Positions 1-13,664 are shown, numbered from the stretch's first letter. The stretch: DNA of 64,000 nucleotides from Adiantum capillus-veneris (GCA_014529385.2 CM043961.1:12152478-12216477), one strand, 5' to 3'. Numbers and translations: made by a program. The notes: generated by a model not told the origin, from the sequence alone.

Positions 1-118
1 TAAGTGACACGTGGGGGCGGGTATAAGGGGATCGATGACATAGGAGGGCTTCATGGCTCTAAGTGACATGTGGTGGCCCGTAAGGGGATCGATGACGCAG
101 GAGGGCTTGCAGGCATCC
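1..118. repeat. Two imperfect tandem copies of a ~59-bp unit
   Basis: The stretch taagtgaca..gtgg is followed by aaggggatcgatgac and then by ggagggctt. The whole pattern occurs twice in a row, from 1 and from about 60. Divergence is modest. No coding function is visible. The second copy ends close to a 22-base C run. Confidence 0.7.
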
Positions 119-131
119 GGGGAGGTGGAGT

Positions 132-153
132 CCCCCCCCCCCCCCCCCCCCCC
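132..153. repeat. Poly-C run (22 nt)
   Basis: An uninterrupted C run. Such runs are unusual in plant DNA. A 29-base G run lies about 330 bp downstream at 481-509, and a further C run is at 62572-62591. Exact lengths in an assembly are unreliable. Confidence 0.85.
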
Positions 154-185
154 TTCCCACCCAAAAAAAAAAATGGCGGCACTGC

Positions 186-262
186 TGAGAAGCCCGGATT
201 GGAACCACGACTCATGTCCCAACGCCTTTTGAGGCTTGGGCTAACCACGTCACTCGTCCGCA
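186..262 (-). other. Possible tRNA-derived (SINE-like) segment
   Basis: Read on the minus strand, the segment contains an A-box-like gtggttagcccaag and, about 45 nt later, a B-box-like ggttccaatcc. This spacing is typical of RNA polymerase III promoters of tRNA-derived SINEs. A poly-T stretch and a C/G homopolymer follow. It does not fold convincingly into a tRNA by eye, so a SINE head or tRNA relic is the best guess. Confidence 0.3.
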
Positions 263-315
263 TACATGTGAAAAGATTGCCATTTTCCATGGTGTTATAA
301 ACGATTAAACCTAGA

Positions 316-371
316 CTGGCCTAGAACTAAACCCGGACATGCCCCATGTCCAGGTTTAGTTCTTGGCCGGG
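316..371. repeat. Strong inverted repeat (hairpin) with 19-bp inner arms
   Basis: Arm 323-341 (agaactaaacccggacatg) pairs with 345-363 with one mismatch and a 3-nt loop. Further pairing of ggcc on both sides lengthens the stem to roughly 25 bp. No gene lies nearby. It may be the core of a small foldback element, because ctaagtgacatg at 59-70 also recurs inverted at 468-479. Confidence 0.7.
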
Positions 372-480
372 TTTAGTTTTAAGAAGCCATTAACGGTTGT
401 AGATTGCCTTGACGGCCCGCGCGTGGAGTTCCCATCCCTTGATCCTCACCCCCCTCTTAAAAGCTCCATGTCACTTAGTC

Positions 481-509
481 GGGGGGGGGGGGGGGGGGGG
501 GGGGGGGGG
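481..509. repeat. Poly-G run (29 nt)
   Basis: Twenty-nine consecutive G residues lie directly after catgtcacttagtc. The run could form G-quadruplex structures, or its length could be an assembly artefact. Confidence 0.85.
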
Positions 510-1221
510 TCATACCTCATTTCACTAATTATCCCACACACTTGCAAACTTTTTGGCCACTAAAACATGCCTCGAAGGAGAAGGGTGATATGCGTACAAT
601 TATTATAATATTACTTTTTGCTCCCAAGTAGTAAATGTGTGGCTCCTCAACAATAACTTCTTAGTGAAGAGAGCTAGGGCTTTTTAAACTATAGAATTGA
701 ATCTAGAAGTATAAAAGGGGCTGGCGTCTACACTAGTGACTAGACTTACCATTTGCTCTCCCCCAAAACCCACATGTATCTTTGTTGAGTTGCTTGTCCC
801 TCTGATGATCATTGGTAATTGGTAATGAATTATGGCAACCTGTGTCGTAAATTTATAAGTCTTTATATTTATATATACATACACATATATATATATATAT
901 ATTATATATATATTATATATATATATATATTATAATATACATATATATACACACCACACATATATATATATATACATGTATATATATATATATTAAGAGT
1001 TTGAGACTTTAGAGACATTTTGGGAATCATCAATGTCTTAAAGATATGGCCATATGGACAAATCTTAAACTATTTTATAAACCCAACTCCTTCCACAAGG
1101 TAGTACTTGAAAAGATCTTTCAAGCCATGCTCTCAAAACTTTGGCTAAGATTTTTCTATGTGGTCAAATCTTAAGGTCATTTTGAAAGTGGGAATTGGGA
1201 AATTACCAAATTCACTAATAT
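510..1221. other. AT-rich spacer with TA microsatellites
   Basis: No gene is recognised. TA dinucleotide tracts occupy about 885-990. The rest is unique AT-rich sequence with only short meaningless ORFs. Confidence 0.6.
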
Positions 1222-1312
<91 letters not shown>

Positions 1313-1328
1313 CACACACACACACACA
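1222..1328. repeat. GT / TA / AC compound microsatellite at CACTA insertion site
   Basis: A GT tract (about 1222-1263) is followed by TA repeats and then by an AC tract. The AC tract runs directly into the CACTA end at 1329. The 3' flank of the same transposon (from 8962) is also a TA tract, which suggests insertion into a TA microsatellite. Confidence 0.8.
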
Positions 1329-1350
1329 CACTACAAGAGGCTCTTCATAT

Positions 1351-1474
1351 TAGCGACGCTCACACAGCGACGCTCAAAAAAAAATTTCCCGGCGTCGCTA
1401 TAAGCATCGCTATGAGCGTCGCAAATTTCTTTGTAAATTTGCGACGCTTATAGCGACGCTCATAGCGACGTCGG
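1351..1474. repeat. CACTA-1 5' subterminal repeats and hairpin
   Basis: Multiple copies of a 10-12-mer (agcgacgctc, inverted gcgtcgctat) are present. The half up to aaattt at about 1432 pairs with the half that follows, forming a long stem. In characterised En/Spm elements such subterminal motifs bind the element-encoded TNPA-type protein. That role is inferred here from position and repetition. Confidence 0.8.
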
Positions 1475-1559
1475 CTGGGGTAAAAAAATAACCGAGCGCG
1501 CCCAAAAACTCAGATCTCAGATCTGTTTTTCGGCGCCCTCAAGCAAGGAGCAGGTAACG

Positions 1560-1602
1560 CTCTCCCTCACTCTCTCTCTCTCTCTCTCTCTCTTTTTCTT
1601 CT

Positions 1603-1642
<40 letters not shown>

Positions 1643-1762
1643 AGAGGAAGGAGAGCCAGGTATGCTCCTTCCCTCTCCTCATTCTCATGTTCCCTTCCCC
1701 TCTTTCTCTCTCCCTCTCTCTCTCTCTCTCACACACACATACACACACACACACATAGTGTT

Positions 1763-1802
<40 letters not shown>

Positions 1803-2035
1803 AACAAAAACAAAAAACGCACACACACATACATAAACAAAGAATGCACACACACATTGAGAGAGAAAAAGAGAGAGAGAGCATGCATAAACAAAAAACG
1901 CACGCATTGAGAGAGGAAAAAAGAGAGAGAACATGCATAAACAAAAAACGCACACATTGAGAGAGGAAAAGAGAGAGAAAAAATGCATACGATCCAAAAA
2001 AACGCACACACATTGAGAGAGAAAGAGAGAGAAAC
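1560..2035. repeat. CT/AC/GA microsatellite-rich leader of CACTA-1
   Basis: This is a dense mix of CT, AC and GA tracts, with repeated ~45-bp units containing cattgagagag, gcatgcataaac and aaaaaacgcac (four or more copies between 1850 and 2020). Long ORFs crossing it are repeat artefacts. The same leader recurs in the copies at 15809 and 22931, and three copies are broken inside or at the edge of this tract. Confidence 0.8.
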
Positions 2036-2039
2036 TAAT

Positions 2040-2290
2040 TTAACGTCGTAGGAAACTAATTAAAATTAAAAGACCTAAAGATCTAGCCAACGAGGAGTTT
2101 GAACTCAAGACCTATTATTCAAGAGGAAATGGCATAATCAATCTATCATACTTGGCATGGGTGATAGAAAGGTTATACCATTTATCTCTTTTTATTGGCA
2201 CACACATCCACACACGCGCACACACACAAGAAGAAGAGAGTTATAACGTCGTAGGAAACTATCTTAAAAGACGTTAAAGATTAGGTTATA
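2040..2290. repeat. Duplicated leader segment with tRNA-like B box
   Basis: Two segments starting aacgtcgtaggaaact (about 2042 and 2245) bracket a stretch that, on the minus strand, contains gagttcaaactcc. This resembles a polymerase III B box. It is preceded by a possible A-box-like ggtataacc region. The unit recurs once in CACTA-2 (about 15995-16215) and twice in CACTA-3 (about 23090-23240 and 23270-23430). It may be an old SINE or tRNA relic incorporated into the family's leader. Confidence 0.4.
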
Positions 2291-2968
2291 TGTAGACTTA
2301 CATTAAATTAGATTTAGGTTTATTTTTAACTAGATTTACGTTTATTTAAGCTAGATTTAGATTTACGTTATATTAGATTAGATTTAGGTCTCCATAGACT
2401 GCGATGCCTGCATGAAGCGGGTGAAGAAAGCCCTGAATGGAATATAGGGTATTGCTGCCTTCACTCATGGTGGGCTCCGTCGATCCAAAAGTACTGGTGA
2501 AATGTCTTCAGAAGATAGGGAAGAAGGTGGATCTTCAGGGCGGCAAGAGTCACTACATCCCCGACACAATGACCATCTAGACAACCTCTAGTCATTAGAC
2601 TTACGTTAAATTAAATTTAGCTTTATTTTTAGTTAGATTTACGCTTATTTGCGTTAGATCGAGTCCACGCAAGAATTACTTACGGTTTAGGGTTTAGAGT
2701 TAGACGAACAGTGAAAAGATCTACTGTGAAAAGATGTTAAGATGAAGTGAAGTGCTACAGCTAGAGAAGAGGCAAAGGGGTTTTTGTCCACTACATGCAG
2801 TATCATGTAGACGTGGGTGTGTAGATTTCTTGTACCCACAAATATAGGTATTGACCAATAAAGACGAGATTATAACCCGGTGGTTCTGATCTCCGTGCAC
2901 CTCTAGACCGAGGTGTGTGGGGATTGGACATGACTAGAGAATGTGAGGTAAAGAGAGAGAGAGAGAGA

Positions 2969-2999
<31 letters not shown>

Positions 3000-3064
3000 T
3001 AAGACGAAGAATGCCAATAGAATATTAAATTTGTTGTCCAGGTTATAAGTTTTTTATCCTCATT

Positions 3065-6000
3065 ATGAGTAGCGACGAGGATGTGGGACCGTCCAACCGA
3101 AACACCTATCTGTCAACGAGGGTCTTATGTCCTTGTAATCAATGCAAGCATGCTGTGCGACGGACAAGACGTGTTTCTTTGCAGCACGTTCGCGAATTTG
3201 GCGAGTTCGATCCATCTATTATAGATCGAGTTGTTGCCAATTATAACTCGTCGGACTCTAACGCTGGCCAACAAGCAGCAATCTTGTAACCCAATAGACG
3301 TGTTCGCAGGCGCTTTGGTCAAGCAGCATATGTGAGGCCACAAGATGTAGCCTCTGACAGCTCGGGGAATGATCATGCAGAGCACATTCCCAACGAGGCA
3401 ATGTTTGAGCCCGAGATTGATGAAATGATCGAGACGATCATGGATTCAGAAAGGCTTATCTATGATGATATGAAAAGTGAAGCCGATACGCCATTGTATA
3501 ATGGAGCATGTATGTGTAGATTGAAAGCACTCCTGGTTCTTCTCAACATGCAGGCAAAGTTTGGATGGAGTGACACTAGCGTCACAGCGCTTTTCAGGTG
3601 ATCTATTACAATTAGTTTACTTTAATAGAACTCTAAATGTACAATGATCTGATAGATTTTTACACGACTGTATCATATTTTTATGTTGTGTAGATTGCTG
3701 AAAGAGCACATACTACCAGCTGACAATGTGATGCCAGATTCCGAGATGAAGCAAGAAAGATTTTGCAAAACTTGGGGATGGATTACAATTCTATCCACGC
3801 TTGTCCTAATGACTGCATTCTTTTCAGAGGGGGAATACACAGACATGGAGAAGTGTCCGAAATGTGATTCCGAAAGATATCGAGTAGATCTCCACGGGAC
3901 AAAAATTCCACAAAAGGTTTTGCGACATTTTCCTCTGCTTCCTCGCATCAAGCATTTCTTCGAATGTAAGTCCATGGCCGCCCTAGCATCATGGCATGAG
4001 GAGAATAAATCTTCGGATGGTGTGCTACGAATTCCTGCAGATTGCGCAGCCTGGAAACATATAGATGGAACATGGTCGGATTTTGCCAGGGAAGCTCGAA
4101 ATTTGCGCTTAGGCCTGGCTATGGATGGCGTAAATCCATTTGGTCAAAGATCAACATCTTACAGTGTATGGCCCGTTGTCATCGTCAACTACAACATTCC
4201 CCCGTGGTTGACTACGAAGAAGGGGCACCTATGGCTAAGCTTGATTGTGCCAGGGCGATATAAAGTGGGGAATATGGATGTGTATCTTCGTCCACTATTG
4301 GAAGAGCTACAACAATTGTGGATTGGCATAGAGGTGGTGGATATGAGCCGACACACAGGACGACGGAATGCTTTGATCAGAGGCATTCTAATGTGGACCA
4401 TGCATGACTATCCCAGGCTAACAGAATGCTCAGGTGATCTATTGACACTCCTCCCTCAGACACTGTAAATATTGTTTTTTCCCATAGTTGATCTATTATC
4501 ATGTGTATACATGCAGGGCTTCAAACAAGCGGATACAGAGCATGTGTCACATGTGGACCTAGACTGAATGCACGTAGGGCACCCTCACTGAAGAAGCAAA
4601 TCTACGAAGGTCATCAAGCGTATCTTCCAGAGAATCATGTGTTACGCGACGGATTTTTGGGAAGAGAGCCACCAAGGATGTCTGCACAAGCATGGTTAGA
4701 GCAGAAGGAGATGTGCGATGACGGATTGCCTCCAGGGATCTCTATGGTACGAGTTACCATACTGGCCCCGACTCATGATCAATCACTTGCTCGATCCAAT
4801 GCACATATTCAAGAATGTGGGTAATCTACTATGGGACCATTTGACCGGCAAGAAAGATACTTTGGGAGCCAGAGTTGACCTTAGAAATGTGGATCGTATG
4901 GAGCAATATTGGCCGCAAACAGCGTCTGATGGATCGATAAAACTCCCTAAAGCACCATGGATTTTCACAGGAGCCCAAGAACGCAAAGTAAAAGAGGCCA
5001 TTCGATCTTTGCGGACCCCCACTGGCGTAATGCACTCGCTCCGAACGTGTTTTACTAAAGAAGGAAAGCTTACCGGTTTGAATTCACACGATTGGCATAA
5101 AATGTGTCAGGTACGTTCATAGTGGTCTTTAATATCATTGCATAAAATGTGGACTTTAATATCATTGCTGCACATACTTTACAGTTTATTTTACCGGTTG
5201 CCATTGAGGGATGTTTGTCTCTCGACATCCGTAACACAATCTACAAACTTGCAAAGCTGGTGCAATGGATCTCACAAAAGGAGATCAACGTAGACTCCAT
5301 ACATTCGCCAAACTAAATGCTGCGGCAGCTAAATGCTGCGGAGCTGTGTGCATGTTTGAGAAACATTTTCCTACTACCATGTTAACCATTCAGGTGCATC
5401 TTCTTGTTCACATAGTTGATGAGGTGGAAATAGTTGGCACAGTTCATTCCAGATGGATGTTCTTCTTAGAGCGTTTCATGAAAACGCTTAAGGGATATGT
5501 GCGTCAAAAGGCACGTCCGGAGGGTAGCATGGCAGAAGGTTGGTTGGTATCAGAGTCCCTAGTGTACATTGGAGAGTGGCTAGACGGATTTGATAAATCC
5601 CGGGCCACGCTATGGCGATGATGAGCGCATATCTGGGATTGTCATGTGCAATCTCGGTGTTGAGAAGAAGATGACGGAAGATCTAGAGGCTAAAATCAAC
5701 CGATTTTGCATGCTTCACAATCCAGTGATGCAAAAGTGGATTTCACAATATGAGGATGCAAAGCAAGAGCGACAAAGGGCACGAATCGAGTGGAGACGGG
5801 GAAGACGACCACCGATGCACTATCCAGCGGTTCTGGAGAGCCTACCAACCTTCATGAGCTTAAGATGGTTGCACAACCAATTGAAAAGCGCAAAACAATG
5901 CGGTGACGAAGTGACTGAAGAAGAGTGGGAGTACTCTCGGGGTTGCGCGACCAAGGTAAGTTTGCAATGTACGACTAGCAAGTGACTTTATTTATAAACG

Positions 6001-6787
6001 TTTGAACGGCCACTCATAATCTTTGTTCGTTGTAGTATAAGTCATACACAGCAGCATGGTGTAAAGGTCGACATTTTAGGGTGGAACGAATCGAGAAAAA
6101 GCGTTTTACTCAAGATTATGGAATCATGGCAAAATTTGAACAGTCTAGTCGACGACGTTCCTCTGATGCAGATCCTGTGGTGGCGGAACTCACTTACTTC
6201 GGCACGCTGCAAGAGATTTTGAGGATCGATTACAGAGGATTTTTTGTCGACTTGTTCGACGTGCAATGGTTCAAGATAATCATGGAGGGTCGCAACGCTA
6301 CTGTGCGTAGAGGAGAGTCTGGTTTTCTTGAGGTGGATTCTACTAAGAAATGGACTGACCTAAGAGACACTTTCGTACTACCCGAGCATTGTGAACAAGT
6401 AAGTATGTAAATAGTTAACATCCCCCTTTTACAAGTTATGTGCTTGAAAGCTCTCATGTAAGTTATGTGGCTCTGTAGGTAATATTTCATCCTACAAAGT
6501 CTACATCAAACTGGTGGTACGTCATAGAGGTAGCCCTTCGTAGTGCAAGGACGTATGAAGGCTACCATGTGCCAATCACAACGACATCAATGGAGGAGAT
6601 CAGAGAAGATGCTCAATCAGAAGCCGCTGCGGTGGTGCCAGACGAGCATCAAGATGCTACTACTCTATATGGGGTGCATGCAGAGGAGCTACAAAATGAA
6701 ACAGAGGATATGTGTTTAAACGGAGAGCTCTATATAGATATAGGAAGTTATGCTGAGTTATGCGAGGATGAGAGAGAGATCTCTTAA
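3065..6787 (+). pseudogene. CACTA-1 TNP2-type transposase gene, six exons, decayed
   Basis: Transposase of the CACTA superfamily, which would cut and join the element ends in the nucleus. Exons deduced from consensus splice sites and from comparison with the other copies are 3065-3597, 3694-4433, 4517-5110, 5185-5955, 6036-6398 and 6479-6787. Exon 1 starts MSSDEDVGPSNRN and carries a CPCNQCKHAVRR cysteine motif (transposase-associated domain). Exons 2-3 match TNP2 (CPKCDSERYRV, LGLAMDGVNPFGQRSTSYS, VWPVVIVNYNIPPWL, LDPMHIFKNV). Exon 4 is DUF4218 (VHLLVHIVDEVE, SRWMFFLERFMKTLKGYVRQ). Exons 5-6 are DUF4216 (AELTYFGTLQEILRIDYRG). Defects: TAA at 3286, a pair of compensating indels in exon 2 (about 3740 and 3830), a frameshift before LWYELPYW in exon 3 shared with CACTA-2, and a small duplication of gctaaatgctgcgg near 5320 that shifts frame. 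Confidence 0.9.
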
Positions 6788-7060
6788 AGCCACAAATATT
6801 GTATTTGAACAATTTTGCTCCGTGTTGTAAAAGCTCTGGCTCTCTAAGTACCTTCCATGGTGTATAACGCTCTTTTCTACTCGCGCTCACATCTTTTGAT
6901 TGAAAATTCTGAGTTTTCGACTTGCCTCTTCTATCACTCGATTCATTGCGTCATTGTATTTATATGCGTCATTACGTCATTGTATTTAATGGTCTTTGCG
7001 TCATTGTCTACTCTATTCATTCAATATTAAGTTTAAATATTTCGTGTGTTTAATGCAGGT

Positions 7061-8377
7061 ATGGATGATGAGGAGTTTCTTTCTTCTTTGTCACCGCAGC
7101 AGAGACAGTGGTACGTGGAGCGTCATCGCTCTAGCGCATTATCGCGCGTTCCTACACCATCCGCATCTCCCTCTCTTTCGGAGCATTCGGCGCGCTCCGA
7201 AGCTTCGGCGTCGACGAGACGAGCTTCACACTCGTCTAGACACCGGCGCTCTAGTTGGTGGCGGTGGCGGTTGTTGTGGGGATTCCGCCACCGATGCCTC
7301 CACACCAGCCTCGTGTTCGACGAGCTCTTTTCCCTCCCCTTCTTTGCCCGCCCCCACACCAACCACAGCATCGCCATCTACGCCAGGTTTTTGCACGGCT
7401 GACTGTTCCTAGAAGCTACAACACCTCTACCTACTACTCCGCCAGGAGCCACCCCACTCGACACTCCTCGCTTCGGGGCCCAGACGCCGGTGGAGACACC
7501 TGACGTCCGTACCCCCATCGACACGCCGCTAGAGACCCCTGCCGGGACACCCAGGTTCACGCGTCACCGGCCAGAGGGCTTGCCTTACTCCGTTTAAATC
7601 AGTGGCGGCATCATCATGGATGATGACGGCAAGAAGGTGATCTCGCGCATGCGTGGTCTTTGCTCTCAGTTGTTTAGACACACATACTAAACAAATGGAG
7701 TGAAGTACCAAGTGATTTAAAAAACAGAGTCATCAGCATACTTCATGATGAGTTTCCCGTTCCAACACGGGATCAGCGCTTCAATGAAGACCTGATGAAG
7801 ATTCGAATGCGCGAATACTGCAAACACAAGCGTTCCGAAGTGCAAAAAGCAATCAAGAATGGGTGGAACAGGCCAGATTGGCTGGCCAAAGAAGATTGGA
7901 AGAATGCGAAGAAAGCAGCGCGCAGAATCCCGACAAGTGGAAGCAACAAAAGGATGCAGCCAGAGCGCGAGTAAGGCAGGGAGCTCGCACCACTTGGGGA
8001 GCGGTGGATGGGCATCATTTGAGGCCGATTTTGTAAGTCTTTTCACATTGCTCTTTATGCATGTTCGATAGTTTAGGGTTTATGAGTTTTTTAGTTCTAA
8101 CATAATGAAATCTTTGTATGTTTTCACAGCGGTCGATGACAGGACGTGATCCCACACCGTACGAGAGCGAGTACGCAGGCAGGAAGGGCTTAAACGCCCT
8201 GATGGACATTCTCAGTTCTCGCGGCGTCATGGTTAGTATTAGGGTTTACTCTTTTTTATTTTTTGTATTGTTTTATAAATGTCGTTATATGTTTATACTT
8301 ACTGAAAGCTGTCTTATTGTCTTTTTTTGCAGAATCCGACAGATACGCCGCTTGGACGCGATGAGACGTCTGACTAA
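7061..8377 (+). pseudogene. CACTA-1 second gene (TNP1/Ptta-like), decayed
   Basis: The second gene of the element begins MDDEEFLSSLSPQQRQWY just after an acceptor-like tgcag. In order it has a Ser/Arg-rich stretch, a Gly/Cys tract, a Pro/Thr repeat region (TPxxTP, about residues 85-170) and a conserved block with DDDGKKVISRMRGLCSQ, NGWNRPDWLAKEDWK and GSSHHLGSGGW. Small last exons end NPTDTPLGRDETSD. Exons are about 7061-8032, 8130-8231 and 8333-8377. The conserved block resembles the Ptta/En/Spm plant transposase family (DNA-binding, TNPA-like). Several indels between 7250 and 7700 break the frame, and TAA replaces the Val-Asp codons near 7597. CACTA-2 has a better-preserved copy. Confidence 0.8.
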
Positions 8378-8728
8378 ACGACGTCAGTTTAGCCATAGCT
8401 AGATAGCATTAGTTTAGGGTTTCTCATAGCTTATGTATCATGAGACAGATTTTATACGTCTTTTTGAACCATGTATATTATTACATTTGTCACCGGAGTT
8501 CCTTTTGCCAATCAATTCTTTATGCCTATGATGTTGTACAATTGTCATTTTTACATTTGCCAATCAATTCATTTTGCCTATGATGTGTACAATTGTCAAT
8601 TTTGCAAACAATGCGTCTTGTGGGTGACTATTTTGGGTCTATTATCTACTTTTGCACTTTTTTTAAAAAGTGAATCAAGTACAATATGGTTGATGGGTGT
8701 GCCCTGCCACCAAAAAAAAATTCTCTCG

Positions 8729-8949
8729 GGCGTCGCTATAAGCGTCGCTATTTATGGCTCTGTAGCGTCGCTATAGTCTTCTGTGTAAACGTCGCTATAG
8801 GCGTCGCTATATGCGTCGCTATATAGCGACGCTCATAGCGACGCATATAGCGACGCCTATAGCGACGCTCGTAGCGACGGTTTTAGCGACGCCGGGGGTT
8901 TTAAAAACCAATGTATTTCCGTCGCTAACAGCGTCACAAGAGCACACAA
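8729..8949. repeat. CACTA-1 3' subterminal repeat palindrome
   Basis: About a dozen copies of gcgtcgctat / atagcgacgc are arranged as an inverted repeat centred at the tatatagcga near 8820. The left half is in one orientation and the right half in the other. Probable binding array for the element's own protein, as in En/Spm. Confidence 0.82.
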
Positions 8950-8961
8950 CCTCTTGTAGTG

Positions 8962-10908
<1,947 letters not shown>

Positions 10909-11124
10909 TGTGTGTGAACACACTTAGGATCGTTGGGGCACTTTTTCTCTCACTAGGAGTTTTTTCTCCCCATGCATTGTATATACACCCATCGTCCTAG
11001 GGCTATCTATCTTTTCATTGCACACTAAGTAATATACTCTCTACTGTGTTCCTTGAGCTTCCTTCATCTTCTCCAAGCTGTGTGTTTTTCTTGCAACCGT
11101 AATTCCAAAAATCGATATCAGAGT
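10909..11124 (+). mobile_element. Probable 5' LTR end and primer binding site of Copia-1
   Basis: A segment starts tgtgtgtgaacacac, contains a TATA-like gtatatac, and ends near ttcca at 11107. It is followed by tcgatatcagagt (11112-11124). That is close to the tggtatcagagc motif complementary to the 3' end of initiator tRNA-Met, the usual Copia primer. No second LTR was found, so the boundaries are approximate. Confidence 0.5.
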
Positions 11125-13285
11125 AGGTTGCGTCCTCCGAGGCACAATCGCCAACAGGCGCTCCAGCACATGCCTACTCATTTTCTCTGATTTTTGTGAG
11201 CTTTGGCGAGCATCATTAGGTCGACAAATACTTCAAAAGACCTTGTAGAGCTCAATCTGCTCAGATTTTCAATTCAAGCTCATTTCGGCCTTCGTTTCCA
11301 CTACAGGCAATACTGCACATGCAATTTCGTTATCTTGTGCAAATTTTTTGTCAATGTTGTTTTCTGCATAATAGTTCCTTACAACCTTCTACGGGTTGAG
11401 CTATATATAATTGTTGGTCCCGCTACGTTTCTCCTTTTTTTGGACAGTTTTCACATCAGGTGTAGGCATTCGCCACCATGGCTGACAACAACATAATTGT
11501 GTTCAAGATGTTTGCTGCTCAGATTGGATGGGGACAATTACCCTATGTGGGCTTACATGATGCAGCATGTCCTTGTGTCAAAGGGTGCCTAGAATATTGT
11601 GCAAGGCAATGATGTACGTTCTGGTTCTGAGGATGTAGGCAATGTTGAGGATGTTGCAGGCTTTGGTAGTAGAGTTGCTGCTGCCATAGCTATTTTGCCT
11701 ATGAGACTGAGCAAGCTTGTTGGGATGTAACAAATGAACAGGCTTATGTGTTGATTGCGTTGTCTATAAAGCCCACTATTACACCTCATATTTGTTTAAC
11801 AAAACATAAAACGGGCTAAAATGGTGTTATTAAAAGGAAGGACAGGTCGCTTACGAAGATATATGGAAAGATGTATGGTCAAAGTCAAGCTTTGCCACAT
11901 TCGTTTTTGCTTGAGCCCATCACATTTTCCACTTATGTACTCAAGTGTCCTACGAAATCTTTGCAGTCTATGACTCCATATGAAGCATGACATGATAGAA
12001 AGCCATTTATTGATCACATGTGCGTTTTTGGGTGTTTGGATTATGCTTTGGTGCCACAAACACAACGCAAAAAATTGGATGATAAGATTGTCAAGTGCAT
12101 TTTTGTTGGTTGTAGTGTTGAAAGCAAAGGTTATAGGTTGTACCATCCGCACACAAAATGTATCTTGGTCTCACGTGATGTTGTGTTTGTGGAAGATCAT
12201 GTTTAGCCCTTGTTGTCATGTACTAGAGACAATAATGTAAGCTCACATATGATAGTTTGTTGCCTCTTTTCAGTGGTGGAAGTTTGAATGTAGATTCCAA
12301 TGAGGCAAATATACAACCTATGGGGGTTTCTAAAAATGTTACAAATCAACCAAGTTTTGATGCAGATGTACATGATGTACTTGATGAGAAAAGGGTTGAG
12401 AATGAGCAAGCTAGAGGTATGCCAAAATGGTTGGTGCATACTTTTCTTGACAATAAATTGGATGCACCTTTGTCTAATGTACTAGAACTTTTAATATGTT
12501 TTAGCCTCTTCTAAGACCTCTAACCCTTTTCACTGCCATGACCACCCTACCCTAGCTGGTTAGTGCGTTACCTCTCCATCATCAACATCCTCTCTCCCTA
12601 CGTCAACTATTCCCACACTTTTTTTGCCAATTGATATTGGTGTTACTTCTACTTGAGTATCCTCTACCACGTGTGTGAAGCCCAAGGTTCCTTTAAGTTG
12701 GACTTGTGCACTCTATTTTGAGATTTTTCTCTCTTGGATTCTATGATTAATGAACAAGTTTTTATGTAGCATGTGCTATGCTTTGATGAAAGAAATGGAT
12801 GAACCAATTTTTATAGAGGAGGCTTTGTCTCAATCTTTTTTGAGATAGGCTATGATAATTGAGATGTCTTCAATTGAGAACAATCACACTGAGGAACCTG
12901 TTCCTTGTTTGTCTCACAAGAAGGTCATTGGTGTGAAGAGGATATGCAGAATGAAGTTATTTTGATGACTCTTTTGATGATTACACCACTCATCTTGTTG
13001 CTAAAGGGCATGCTAAAAAGGAAGATATGGACTTTGATCAATTTTTTCTACCATTGCATGATTCACTGCTATACATTTTGTTATTTCCTTGCTGTGCACA
13101 TGAGGAATGTTCTATTTATTAGTGGATGTTAAGTTTGCTTTCTTGAATGGTGAATTAAAAGATAAGTCCATGTGGAATAACCCCTTGATTTTGGCATTAA
13201 TGATTGTGAGAATCAAGTCTATTGATTGAAGGAAGTCACTATATTGTCTCAAACATGCACCTTGGGCTTAATATCAGGATATGAA

Positions 13286-13478
13286 TGTTGGGTATTCAAG
13301 CCTTGGTCCGGTTAGTCAAGCCTGTGGGAACAAGCCTCATGAGGCATGCAGATAAGATTAAGATCAAAGTTCACTTTGCATGCCAACTTTGCATGGCAAA
13401 TTTTTTTATATATATGTAAAAGGCTCTTCAATCAATTAATATGCATAACGTGAGTTTGTTTTTCCTGGCTGCTGTACC

Positions 13479-13575
<97 letters not shown>

Positions 13576-13650
13576 CTCTTCCTGCTGCTCACCATCTCCT
13601 AGCCATGGACTGCATCCGGTACCACCCCCCATAGCCCTCCAAGCCCATCA
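13286..13650 (+). repeat. 5' LTR of CobW-carrying element
   Basis: 365 bp, TG..CA ends. It contains tatatatatgtaaaagg, a promoter-like TATA region, and a long CT tract (about 13483-13545) followed by AC repeats. The partner LTR is at 15450-15732. Confidence 0.92.
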
Positions 13651-13652
13651 AC

Positions 13653-13664
13653 TGTTATCAGAGC
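13653..13664 (+). promoter_or_regulatory. Primer binding site (tRNA-Met type)
   Basis: tgttatcagagc lies 2 nt after the 5' LTR. It differs by one base from the common plant motif tggtatcagagc, complementary to initiator tRNA-Met. Confidence 0.85.

Larger units (their letters stand above)
1329..8961 (+). mobile_element. CACTA-1: full-length CACTA (En/Spm) DNA transposon, both TIRs present
   Basis: The element begins with CACTACAAGAGG (1329-1340) and ends with the exact reverse complement CCTCTTGTAGTG (8950-8961), giving a 7.6-kb unit. It has subterminal repeats built on agcgacgctc / gcgtcgctat at both ends, a long GA/CT-rich leader, a TNP2-type transposase gene (3065-6787) and a second TNP1/Ptta-like gene (7061-8377). 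CACTA elements move by cut and paste and make 3-bp target duplications. The flanks here are aca and ata, so no clean duplication is visible; both sides are microsatellite. Both genes carry stops or frameshifts, so this copy is non-autonomous. Related copies lie at 15809-22930, 22931-27271 and 46766-50810, and a 5' end lies at 31297. Confidence 0.93.

Noticed and set aside
1539-2013. Long ORFs of Ser/Leu/Cys/Val repeats on both strands
   Set aside because: They are translations of CT, AC and GA microsatellites, present in several frames at once. Not genes. The same holds for ORFs at 8819-9221, 13432-13632, 22811-23110, 28419-28707 and 31707-32576.
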